Shown one piece after another: positions 1 to 5,889 of a stretch of 5,889 nucleotides of DNA (position 1 is the first letter of the stretch; each line of letters opens with the position of its first letter). The notes beneath the pieces were generated by a model. That model made no database searches and had not been told where the DNA came from. It saw nothing but the letters and a program-made list of their open reading frames with translations. Source of the stretch: an uncultured Cryomorphaceae bacterium (GTDB lineage Bacteria > Bacteroidota > Bacteroidia > Flavobacteriales > Schleiferiaceae); contig CALCFH010000072.1 of assembly GCA_937900215.1 (NCBI GenBank), positions 1 to 5,889 on the forward strand, in the 5' to 3' direction. Made by a program: the position numbers and the translations under genes.

Positions 1-927
1 TCCATTGGCGATCGAGTAGCGCGGGATCAAAGAGGAAATCAATCGAGGCCAACGGTCAATGAGGTCTTGAAATACCGCATGCATCTAGACCATTTTATTT
101 CTTCACTTTCTGGGTCTGAACTGCTTCCCTTTGAGGAATTACTTGAACTAGGACTAAATCACGAAGAGCAGCACCAAGAATTGCTTTTGTATGACATTCA
201 GTTTATTCTATGGAACCAAGCCATCCAACCAACGTATTCTACAGAATTTAAAAAGGCAACGCAACTCTTAGCTAAACCAAAGTGGCTCAAGATTGAAGAG
301 GGCTTGTACGATATTGGCGATGAGGGCTTAACTGCTTTTGTCTTCGACAATGAAAAGGGAAAACACAAAGTGTATTTGAATGCCTTTGAAATTAGATCTG
401 AACTTATCTCTAATGGCGAATACCTAGACTTTATGGAGGATGGCGGTTATGAAAACGCCCGACTTTGGACAGCAGAAGGCTGGGACTGGATACGCTCTAA
501 CAAAATTACTGCTCCGCTCTATTGGCTGAAAAACTCAGAAGATAGATGGAAGGAATTTGGGTTAAACGGATTTCAATCCCTAGACTTAAACTCAGCGGTA
601 CAGAATATTTCTTGGTATGAAGCGGCAGCGTTCTGCGAATGGGCTGGATATCGACTTCCAACTGAATTTGAATGGGAAAGCAGCAGCAGCCAATTCAATT
701 GGGGCAAACTTTGGGAATACACAATCTCAGCCTACCTACCCTACCCTCGCTTTAAAACAGATGAAGGGGCCGTTGGCGAATACAATGGCAAATTTATGAT
801 CAACCAAATGGTTTCTAGAGGCTCGAGCTATGCAACACCTATTGGGCACTCCAGAAAAACCTATCGCAACTTCTTCGACCCTTCTATGCGCTGGCAATTC
901 TCCGGAATTCGTCCGTGCAAGCGCTAA
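1..927 (+). CDS. egtB: Ergothioneine biosynthesis sulfoxide synthase EgtB, 5'-truncated by window edge
   Basis: The frame is open from base 1 to the TAA at 925-927, giving 308 C-terminal residues. Family members have roughly 380-430, so the N-terminal part of the DinB-like domain, with the first iron-binding histidine, lies outside the window. EgtB is a non-haem iron enzyme that joins hercynine to the sulfur of cysteine or gamma-glutamylcysteine using O2. Visible evidence: the SRPTVNEVLKYR stretch (codons 16-27) typical of EgtB; HEEQHQE at codons 54-60, whose two histidines (54, 58) match the remaining iron ligands of the DinB-like part; then a formylglycine-enzyme-like (FGE-sulfatase) domain with NISWYEAAAFCEWAGYRLP (202-220) and a C-terminal YRNFF...RWQFSGIRP block (codon 288 onward). 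The next gene is egtD. The TTG at 67 falls inside the conserved domain and is not the start. Whether it uses cysteine or gamma-glutamylcysteine cannot be told here. A selenoneine-type homologue (SenA) is less likely given the adjacent egtD. Confidence 0.93.
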   Translation, partial: SIGDRVARDQRGNQSRPTVNEVLKYRMHLDHFISSLSGSELLPFEELLELGLNHEEQHQELLLYDIQFILWNQAIQPTYSTEFKKATQLLAKPKWLKIEEGLYDIGDEGLTAFVFDNEKGKHKVYLNAFEIRSELISNGEYLDFMEDGGYENARLWTAEGWDWIRSNKITAPLYWLKNSEDRWKEFGLNGFQSLDLNSAVQNISWYEAAAFCEWAGYRLPTEFEWESSSSQFNWGKLWEYTISAYLPYPRFKTDEGAVGEYNGKFMINQMVSRGSSYATPIGHSRKTYRNFFDPSMRWQFSGIRPCKR

Positions 928-937
928 TACCCACAGC

Positions 938-1876
938 ATGAACAAGCCTTCCTTTTTAAAAGATGTTTTAGACGGATTAAACTCAAATCCGAAAACACTT
1001 CCAGCCAAATACTTTTATAACGAAAAGGGCGACCAGCTCTTTCAGCAAATAATGAAGCTAGACAGCTATTATTTAAGCAGAGCAGAGGCCGAAGTTCTTT
1101 CCACCTATAGTAAAGCCATAGCCTCAAAAATGCAAGACAGCTCTTGGGAAATTATCGAACTAGGGGCTGGAGATGGTTCAAAGACACAGACTTTGCTCAA
1201 GGTACTATTGGAACAACAATCTGATGTTATTTACAGACCAGTAGATATTTCTGCTGCCGTTTTGGATCAACTAAAAAAGCGATTGGCAAAAAATCTTCCT
1301 CAACTGCCATGCGATCCCATAGCAAGCGATTACTTTTCTCTAAAATTAGAACCTTCAAGTCAGCAAAAGAGGCTCTTTCTATTCTTGGGTAGTAACCTTG
1401 GGAACTATACTCAAAAAGGCATTCTTGCTTTTTTTTCATTGCTAAACGAACTACTTAAAAAAGGCGATCAACTCATTCTAGGATTGGATTTAATCAAAGA
1501 CCCCAATCGGATATTGAACGCATACAACGATAAAGAAAAAGTAACAGCTGAATTTAATTTCAATTTACTTAGAAGGATCAATGAGGAGTTAGGCGGAAAT
1601 TTTGATATCTCTCTTTTTCAACATTGGGCAACCTACGAGCCTGTATTACAAGAAGCCCGTAGCTACCTTATTTCTAAGGAGGAAAGAACCTATGAGATCG
1701 ATAAAGGCAAGTATACAGTTCACTTTAACGCATGGGAAGCCATTCACGTAGAAACGAGCAAAAAGTATTCTGCGAGGCAGTTGGCTGACTTAGCTAAAGA
1801 GAACGGATTTGAGCAAACGGCTGAATATCAAGATAAAAAAGGCGACTTTATAGACGTGGTTTGGGCCAAGCTTTAA
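938..1876 (+). CDS. egtD: L-histidine N-alpha-methyltransferase EgtD
   Basis: This 312-residue SAM-dependent cytosolic enzyme trimethylates the alpha-amino group of histidine to give hercynine, the substrate of EgtB; the usual family length is about 320. Visible motifs: an N-terminal FYNEKGDQLF segment that matches the family's FYDxxGSxLF-type block; SAM motif I, ELGAGDGSKT, at residues 74-83; VDIS for the next strand; GSNLGNY at 151-157, whose N156 probably corresponds to the histidine-binding asparagine of mycobacterial EgtD; DLIKDPNRIL; and VETSKKYS, whose E272 and S274 match the substrate-binding Glu-x-Ser pair. I chose the ATG at 938 because the frame upstream (back to 830) overlaps egtB and does not resemble the family. 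It starts 10 nt after the egtB stop, so the two genes are almost certainly cotranscribed. No Shine-Dalgarno sequence is visible. The stop overlaps that of the convergent pcm gene. Overlap of function with EgtB makes the assignment strong. Confidence 0.95.
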   Translation: MNKPSFLKDVLDGLNSNPKTLPAKYFYNEKGDQLFQQIMKLDSYYLSRAEAEVLSTYSKAIASKMQDSSWEIIELGAGDGSKTQTLLKVLLEQQSDVIYRPVDISAAVLDQLKKRLAKNLPQLPCDPIASDYFSLKLEPSSQQKRLFLFLGSNLGNYTQKGILAFFSLLNELLKKGDQLILGLDLIKDPNRILNAYNDKEKVTAEFNFNLLRRINEELGGNFDISLFQHWATYEPVLQEARSYLISKEERTYEIDKGKYTVHFNAWEAIHVETSKKYSARQLADLAKENGFEQTAEYQDKKGDFIDVVWAKL

Positions 1877-2523
1877 CCCTCTCTGTCTTCTAACATAGGA
1901 ACGAATCTAAAGGCACCTAGATCTCTGCGCTCTATAGAGCGTTCTGATTTCTTGCTAAGGAATATCATTCTTTGCTCCGCTTCCTCCAAGCCTACAGGCA
2001 CAATCATATGTCCGCCTACCTTCAGTTGATGTAAGAGTGCCTCTGGAATATTGGGTGCTGCTGCCGTAATTATTATTCTATCAAAAGGAGCATAACTTGG
2101 CATCCCTTGATAGCCATCTCCATAGCTCATGATGGGACGATAATTCATTTTAGATAGTAGAATCTTTGATGAATAGAACAACTCTTTCTGGCGCTCAACG
2201 GTATAGACCTTGCAGCCCATTTCAAGAAGCACCGCAGATTGGTAACCAGATCCGGTTCCCACTTCTAGCACCTTCATACCCGCCTCACAAGCCAAGCTTT
2301 CACTTTGAAAAGCCACAGTATAGGGGTGTGAAATCGTTTGATCTGCACCAATAGGAAAAGCTTTGTCTTGATAAGCAAAGGCTTCAAATGAAGAATCGAG
2401 AAAAAGATGTCTAGGAACCTTGGAAATAGCCAAAAGAACATTCGGATCTTTAATTCCTTTTGCCTTTAATTGTTGCACCAATCGGTTGCGCATTCCTTGA
2501 TGCCTAAGCGTATCCCCTGTCAT
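1873..2523 (-). CDS. pcm: Protein-L-isoaspartate O-methyltransferase
   Basis: A complete 216-residue cytosolic enzyme, close to the roughly 208 residues of E. coli Pcm. It methylates L-isoaspartyl residues formed by protein ageing, with SAM as donor, so that they can revert to aspartate. Visible motifs: RHLF near residue 38; the substrate-loop segment QTISHPYTVA (62-71); SAM motif I VLEVGTGSGYQSAVL (85-99); the acidic ribose-binding E110 at the end of the next strand; TAAAPNIPEALLHQLK (153-168) followed by GGHMIVPVG; and the C-terminal RFVPM (206-210). The ATG at 2523 fits the family N-terminus (DTxRHQGxRNRLV). M11 is an alternative start but would lose conserved residues. The gene is convergent with egtD, sharing a TTAA at the stops, and divergent from the oxidoreductase gene, so it appears monocistronic. 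A Bacteroidota-type promoter lies directly upstream and leaves almost no 5' leader. Confidence 0.96.
   Translation of the reverse strand: MTGDTLRHQGMRNRLVQQLKAKGIKDPNVLLAISKVPRHLFLDSSFEAFAYQDKAFPIGADQTISHPYTVAFQSESLACEAGMKVLEVGTGSGYQSAVLLEMGCKVYTVERQKELFYSSKILLSKMNYRPIMSYGDGYQGMPSYAPFDRIIITAAAPNIPEALLHQLKVGGHMIVPVGLEEAEQRMIFLSKKSERSIERRDLGAFRFVPMLEDREG
1928..1941. repeat. 14-bp perfect palindrome inside the 3' end of pcm
   Basis: CGCTCTATAGAGCG reads the same on both strands. It lies 52 nt past the egtD stop, inside the pcm coding sequence (the ERSIERR region). As RNA on the + strand it would give a 5-bp stem with a TATA loop, extendable by one G-U pair, followed by a moderately T-rich stretch (TTCTGATTTCTT). 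It could act as a weak terminator for egtB-egtD, because the shared stop codons leave no intergenic space for one. The palindrome is certain; its function is a guess, and it may be only a codon coincidence. Confidence 0.35.
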
Positions 2524-2527
2524 GTTT

Positions 2528-2558
2528 CAAAAGTAGAGCAAGAAAGCCAGTTTTTCAA
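2528..2558 (-). promoter_or_regulatory. Bacteroidota-type promoter of pcm (TTG, N20, TACTTTTG)
   Basis: Read on the - strand, TTG (2558-2556) is followed by 20 nt and then TACTTTTG (2535-2528). This is an exact match to the TAnnTTTG -7 element of Bacteroidota housekeeping promoters, with a TTG -33 element at about the usual spacing. The last G of the -7 element is only 4 nt before the pcm ATG, so transcription would begin at or next to the start codon. No transcript data are available. Confidence 0.65.
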
Positions 2559-2609
2559 GGTATATTCAGAATTCCTACCGTATTTTAGCCCAGTTAATAC
2601 CTCCATTAC

Positions 2610-3593
2610 ATGTTGCGCATAGGCGTTTTGGGCGCAGGTCATCTGGGCAAGATTCATTTACGTTGTTTGAGTGAATTATCGAATCAATATAAAGTTGTTG
2701 GATTTTACGATCCGAATACTGAGAATGCAGAGAAAGTCAGCAAAGAACTGAATTTAAGGTGCTTTGCATCTATAGACGAATTAATTGACGCTGTAGATGT
2801 GGTGGATATTGTAACCCCTACTCTATCGCATTTCGATTGTGCCATGAAGGCATTAGAAAAGAAAAAACATTTGTTCATTGAGAAGCCCGTTACGCATACT
2901 TTAGAAGAAGCCGATCTACTTCTAGAAAAAGCAAAAGAGGCAGATGTTAAGATTCAAATTGGTCATGTAGAGCGGTTTAATCCGGCCTTTCGGGTGGCAG
3001 AGCCCTTTTTAAAAGACCCTAAATTTATTGAAGCGCATCGTCTTTCTGAGTTTAATCCTAGAGGAACCGACGTTCCTGTAGTGCTAGACCTCATGATTCA
3101 CGATATAGACGTAGTGCTCAGCGTGGTAAAATCTAAACTCATTAAGTTAAGTGCAAGTGGTGTCTCAGTAGTAAGTGATACCCCTGACATCGCCAATGCT
3201 CGCTTGGAGTTTGAAAACGGATGCGTTGCAAATCTCACCGCCAGCAGAATTAGCTTAAAGAAAATGCGCAAAGCGCGATTTTTTCAAAGAGATGCCTATG
3301 TTACCGTTGATTTTCTAGATAAAAAAGCTGAATTATTGCGAATGAAAGATGCGGAAGGTGAAGACCCTTTTGCTCTAATTCTTGAGCTCGGTGATGGAAG
3401 AAAGAAACAGATACTTTTTGAACAGCCTGAAATACAACCGTCTAACGCCATTAAAGACGAATTGAATTCTTTAGCAGAATCCATCCAATATAATCAACCT
3501 ACTGTCGTTAGCTTAGATGATGGAATAGCTGCCTTAAGAGTGGCGATTCAGATATTAGACGAAATGACTACCAAGCCCTCTCTTGCCATTTGA
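2610..3593 (+). CDS. Gfo/Idh/MocA-family NAD(P)-dependent oxidoreductase
   Basis: A complete 327-residue cytosolic protein of the usual length for the family. Most characterised members oxidise or reduce sugar hydroxyl groups with NAD(P). Visible: an N-terminal Rossmann fold starting IGVLGAGHLGKIH, with G8-x-G10-x-x-G13 for nucleotide binding; VDIVTPTLSH; the diagnostic FIEKPV with catalytic-type K92; GHVERFNPAF (118-127); and DLMIHDID with D160 and H164, the positions that normally complete the active site. The GHVERFNP and RGTDVPVVLD motifs mark a subgroup I recall as widely conserved in Bacteroidota. Relatives with a similar motif, including the UDP-GlcNAc 3-dehydrogenase GnnA, occur near lipid A genes in other phyla, but no gnnB or lpx gene is visible here, so the substrate is left open. 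It is the first gene of a three-gene unit ending in a glycan-initiating transferase, which suggests a nucleotide-sugar or surface-glycan role. The stop overlaps the next start (TGATG). No Shine-Dalgarno sequence and no convincing promoter was found upstream. Confidence 0.9.
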   Translation: MLRIGVLGAGHLGKIHLRCLSELSNQYKVVGFYDPNTENAEKVSKELNLRCFASIDELIDAVDVVDIVTPTLSHFDCAMKALEKKKHLFIEKPVTHTLEEADLLLEKAKEADVKIQIGHVERFNPAFRVAEPFLKDPKFIEAHRLSEFNPRGTDVPVVLDLMIHDIDVVLSVVKSKLIKLSASGVSVVSDTPDIANARLEFENGCVANLTASRISLKKMRKARFFQRDAYVTVDFLDKKAELLRMKDAEGEDPFALILELGDGRKKQILFEQPEIQPSNAIKDELNSLAESIQYNQPTVVSLDDGIAALRVAIQILDEMTTKPSLAI

Positions 3594-4483
3594 TGCAAAA
3601 GTTATACTTCGCTTTTATTTTGGCTCTTTTTGGTTGCTTGTCTTCTTGTAACAAGGAAGATCTTGTAGCTATAACGCCTTCCTATGTGACCATAGATTCT
3701 GTTTTTGTAGAAACCAATTTATCTACAGAGGGTACAGCATCTCATAGAATTACAACGGTTTGGGTGGAAGTAAATGGTGTCGCCCAAGGAGTGTATGAAC
3801 TTCCTGCCACTTTTCCTGTAACCACAACAGGGAGCACGCGCATTAGAATTGATGCGGGTATTAATGAAAACGGCACAAGTAGCACCCGAAGTGTTTACCC
3901 GTTTTATGCGCCCTATGAGACCACGCTTGAGTTAACTGCTTTGGACACGGTACTCTATAGAAAACCCGATGGAAGTCTTCCATCTGTAAAATATTTTCCG
4001 TCTACCGATATTGTCCTAATTGAAGATTTTGAGGGAATAGGATTGAATCTAGAAATCAGTCCAAACTCAGACACCAACATTTTTCGTCTCACCGATCCAA
4101 ATCTACTTTATCGTTGGAATAATGAAGCCAATTCCGCTATAGGAGCGGGTTACTTGCCAGATAGAAACACCATTTTCGAAGTGCGCTCCGGAGATGATTA
4201 TGAAATCCCTCAAGGTGGACCTGTATTTTTAGAAATGAATTATAAGACGGATGTGCCCATTGTTGTGGGCATGTACATCAACAGTCTGAGTGCAGGAGTT
4301 ATTCAGGCCCGTACAGCTCAAATAAATCCGTCTGAAACATGGAAAAAGATTTACATTAGTTTCTATTCTGAAGTAAATGGATATCCCAATCCACTCGATT
4401 TTAAAATCTTCGTGGGTGCCTTAAATTTAGAAGGAAACGGAACGAAAAGCCTCTTTATCGATAACCTTAAACTGGTCTATTGA
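3593..4483 (+). CDS. Predicted surface-exposed lipoprotein, function unknown
   Basis: I do not recognise a named family. The 296-residue product starts MQKLYFAFILALFGCLSSC: a lysine, a hydrophobic stretch, then lipobox L16-S-S-C19, so it should be cleaved before C19 and lipidated. The mature end, C-N-K-E-D, matches the lysine plus two acidic residues reported as a surface-export signal in Bacteroidota, so it is probably carried to the outer face of the outer membrane. The rest has no further membrane segment and looks beta-rich. Residues about 30-125 are Thr/Ser/Val-rich and resemble an Ig-like region. From about E144 (EDFEG) to the end, the alternating strands finishing with SLFIDNLKLVY recall jelly-roll carbohydrate-binding domains, but this is an impression only. 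ATG at 3593 is preferred over the TTG at 3590 because it immediately follows the previous gene in a TGATG overlap. Neighbours point to a surface-glycan context. Confidence 0.85.
   Translation: MQKLYFAFILALFGCLSSCNKEDLVAITPSYVTIDSVFVETNLSTEGTASHRITTVWVEVNGVAQGVYELPATFPVTTTGSTRIRIDAGINENGTSSTRSVYPFYAPYETTLELTALDTVLYRKPDGSLPSVKYFPSTDIVLIEDFEGIGLNLEISPNSDTNIFRLTDPNLLYRWNNEANSAIGAGYLPDRNTIFEVRSGDDYEIPQGGPVFLEMNYKTDVPIVVGMYINSLSAGVIQARTAQINPSETWKKIYISFYSEVNGYPNPLDFKIFVGALNLEGNGTKSLFIDNLKLVY
3647..3661 (+). other. Lipidation cysteine and surface-export (LES-like) codons
   Basis: These five codons encode C19-N-K-E-D, the first residues of the mature lipoprotein. Lysine followed by two acidic residues just after the lipidated cysteine is the lipoprotein export signal described in Capnocytophaga and other Bacteroidota, which sends lipoproteins to the cell surface. 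The motif is seen directly; surface display is inferred. Confidence 0.65.
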
Positions 4484-5889
4484 GAAAGAAATACCCTTCG
4501 AGACAACGCGCGGCATATCTTCTAATCGATGCAATCAGCGCTTGGACAGCCTATACGGCGCTGTACTCTTTCAGGAAAGCGATAATAGAAACTCAAGCCC
4601 TTACAGAGGCTACCTTCTACTTTAGCAATCAACGCTATTGGCTTGGAAGCTTATTGGTTATCTGTTTTTGGATTTCGCTCCACTATTTAACTGGATTCTA
4701 TAAAGATGCCTTTCGAAGATCTAGAATAAGAGATTTAACCAACACCATGGCTACTGCCATAGCGGGTACTATTGTATTGTTTTTTGCCCTTATACTAGAC
4801 GACTTTGTAGCTAGCTATAAAGATTACTACTCTAGTTTTGGCTTCTATTTTGTTTGCCAGTTTGGAATTACCGCATTGGGGAGAACCATCATAACGAGTA
4901 TTGCCGCGCACAGAATAAAGAACCGAATCATTGGCTTTCCAACCTTAATGGTAGGCTCTAATTCCAATGCGGTTGACTTGTATAACGACCTCGAATCTCA
5001 AACTAAATCAGTAGGCTTTCAGTTTGTTGGATTTGTAAGTGTAAATAACAATGTGCGTTTTTTAATGGAGCGCAATCTCCAACACCTAGGAGAATACACA
5101 GAGATAAATAAGATTATCGATTCAATGGAAATTGAAGAAGTAATTATCGCTATTGAAACAAGAGAACACGACAAGCTAGAGCGCATTCTGAATATATTAA
5201 AAAGTAATTCTCACCTGAGAATTCATGTTATTCCAGACACCTACGACATCATTAGCGGCCAAGTTCGCTTAGAATCTTTTGGTGCTCCATTGGTTGAAAT
5301 AAAGCAAGAGTTATTGCCGATCTGGCAAAAGGTTGCCAAACGTCTATTGGATATTGTGCTGTCTTTGTTTTTACTACTCCTACTTTCTCCGCTACTATTA
5401 TTCAGCGCTGTGATGGTAAAATTCACATCAACAGGTAGCATCCTTTTTCTGCAAGAACGGATCGGGTTAAATGGAAGGAAATTTAACATTCTGAAGTTTC
5501 GATCTATGTTTATAGATGCAGAATCCAACGGCCCCCAACTTTCTTCAAAAAACGATCATCGAATTACCGCTTGGGGAAAATTCATGCGCAAGTATAGACT
5601 AGACGAACTCCCCCAATTCTTGAATGTATTGGCCGGGGATATGTCTATAGTAGGACCTAGACCAGAAAGGGCATACTACATCGAAAAGATTACAGAAAAA
5701 GCACCTCATTATGTGCATTTACAAAAAGTAAAGCCCGGCATCACTTCTTGGGGAATGGTTAAGTTTGGATATGCTGAAAACGTGGACGAAATGGTTCAAC
5801 GTCTTAAGTATGACATTATCTACATTGAGAATATGAATATGATTAACGATTTAAAAATCTTAATCTATACGGTTCTTATAGTTTTGCAA
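4480..5889 (+). CDS. Polyprenyl glycosylphosphotransferase (glycan-initiating sugar transferase), 3'-truncated by window edge
   Basis: The frame is open to the last base, giving 470 residues; the final LKILIYTVLIVLQ matches the normal C-terminus, so only a few residues are probably missing. The inner-membrane enzyme moves a sugar-phosphate from a nucleotide-sugar to undecaprenyl phosphate, the first step of exopolysaccharide, capsule or O-antigen assembly (WcaJ/WbaP-like large type). Order: four predicted membrane helices (about 11-31, 54-71, 90-107, 118-134); a Rossmann-like CoA_binding_3-type domain (about 148-270); a hydrophobic membrane segment (291-313) after KRLLD; then the catalytic domain with LKFRSM (to 343), LDELPQF containing the D375-E376 catalytic pair, GDMSIVGPRPE, and KPGITSWGMV. 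The start is the TTG at 4480: in-frame stops at 4462 and 4468 rule out anything further upstream, the next ATG is inside helix 3, and (M)RKKYPSRQRAAYLL fits the family N-terminus. It overlaps the lipoprotein stop as TTGA, implying translational coupling. The sugar cannot be told from sequence. Confidence 0.93.
   Translation, partial: MRKKYPSRQRAAYLLIDAISAWTAYTALYSFRKAIIETQALTEATFYFSNQRYWLGSLLVICFWISLHYLTGFYKDAFRRSRIRDLTNTMATAIAGTIVLFFALILDDFVASYKDYYSSFGFYFVCQFGITALGRTIITSIAAHRIKNRIIGFPTLMVGSNSNAVDLYNDLESQTKSVGFQFVGFVSVNNNVRFLMERNLQHLGEYTEINKIIDSMEIEEVIIAIETREHDKLERILNILKSNSHLRIHVIPDTYDIISGQVRLESFGAPLVEIKQELLPIWQKVAKRLLDIVLSLFLLLLLSPLLLFSAVMVKFTSTGSILFLQERIGLNGRKFNILKFRSMFIDAESNGPQLSSKNDHRITAWGKFMRKYRLDELPQFLNVLAGDMSIVGPRPERAYYIEKITEKAPHYVHLQKVKPGITSWGMVKFGYAENVDEMVQRLKYDIIYIENMNMINDLKILIYTVLIVLQ

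Noticed and set aside
67..69. TTG at 67 as the egtB start
   Set aside because: The frame is open to base 1, and the residues upstream (the SRPTVNEV region) match the EgtB family, so the gene continues beyond the window.
830..937. Longer egtD reading frame starting at the ATG at 830
   Set aside because: The extra 36 residues overlap conserved egtB sequence in another frame and do not resemble any EgtD N-terminus; the ATG at 938 fits.
1429..1436. Run of eight T bases in egtD as a possible phase-variation site
   Set aside because: It encodes ordinary Phe codons in a variable helix, is short, and a housekeeping metabolic gene is an unlikely phase-variable target.
2581..2588. TATTTTAG as a -7 promoter element for the oxidoreductase operon
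   Set aside because: It has one mismatch to TAnnTTTG and no TTG at the right distance upstream; too weak to call, although the operon must have a promoter nearby or within pcm.
3590..3592. TTG at 3590 as the lipoprotein start
   Set aside because: The ATG at 3593 is one codon later, a stronger start, and forms a standard TGATG overlap.
4251..4274. Inverted repeat TGCCCA/TGGGCA with a 6-nt loop inside the lipoprotein gene
   Set aside because: The stem is short, lies in mid-gene and has no T-run after it; chance is the simplest explanation.
5241..5528. 95-codon reading frame on the - strand
   Set aside because: It lies wholly inside the catalytic region of the sugar transferase, has no recognisable domain, and is best read as a shadow frame.

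Overview
The window looks like chromosomal DNA from a member of the Bacteroidota, probably a Flavobacteriales-type marine or freshwater lineage. Four things point there. The genes resemble the Bacteroidota versions of their families. None of the visible starts has a clear Shine-Dalgarno sequence. A promoter of the Bacteroidota type (TTG, 20 nt, TAnnTTTG) lies upstream of pcm. The lipoprotein carries a lysine-acid-acid motif straight after its lipidated cysteine, which is the surface-export signal described in that phylum. Base composition appears moderately AT-rich and even throughout, with no sign of mobile DNA, RNA genes or CRISPR.

Left part (1-1876, + strand): a two-gene ergothioneine unit. 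The 3' part of egtB (its start lies outside the window) is followed after 10 nt by a complete egtD. EgtD would trimethylate histidine to hercynine, and EgtB would add the sulfur group to hercynine with O2 and iron. No egtA, egtC or egtE is visible, although the upstream side is cut off.

Middle (1873-2523, - strand): pcm, a protein-repair methyltransferase, converges on egtD. The two genes share one TTAA as their stop codons. Its promoter sits so close to the start codon that the transcript is probably leaderless or nearly so.

Right part (2610-5889, + strand): a tightly packed three-gene unit consisting of a Gfo/Idh/MocA NAD(P)-dependent oxidoreductase, a predicted surface lipoprotein of unknown function, and a membrane polyprenyl-phosphate sugar-phosphate transferase. 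The last gene runs off the right edge and probably lacks only a few C-terminal residues. The genes are joined by stop/start overlaps (TGATG and TTGA), and the last uses a TTG start. Together they suggest a cell-surface glycan function: a sugar-modifying dehydrogenase, the enzyme that starts glycan assembly on undecaprenyl phosphate, and an uncharacterised outer-surface protein co-translated between them. The lipoprotein is the least explained part of the window.

The enzymes are ordinary, well-known families. I do not see a clearly new system. The best leads are the unknown lipoprotein in the glycan operon and the compact gene junctions.
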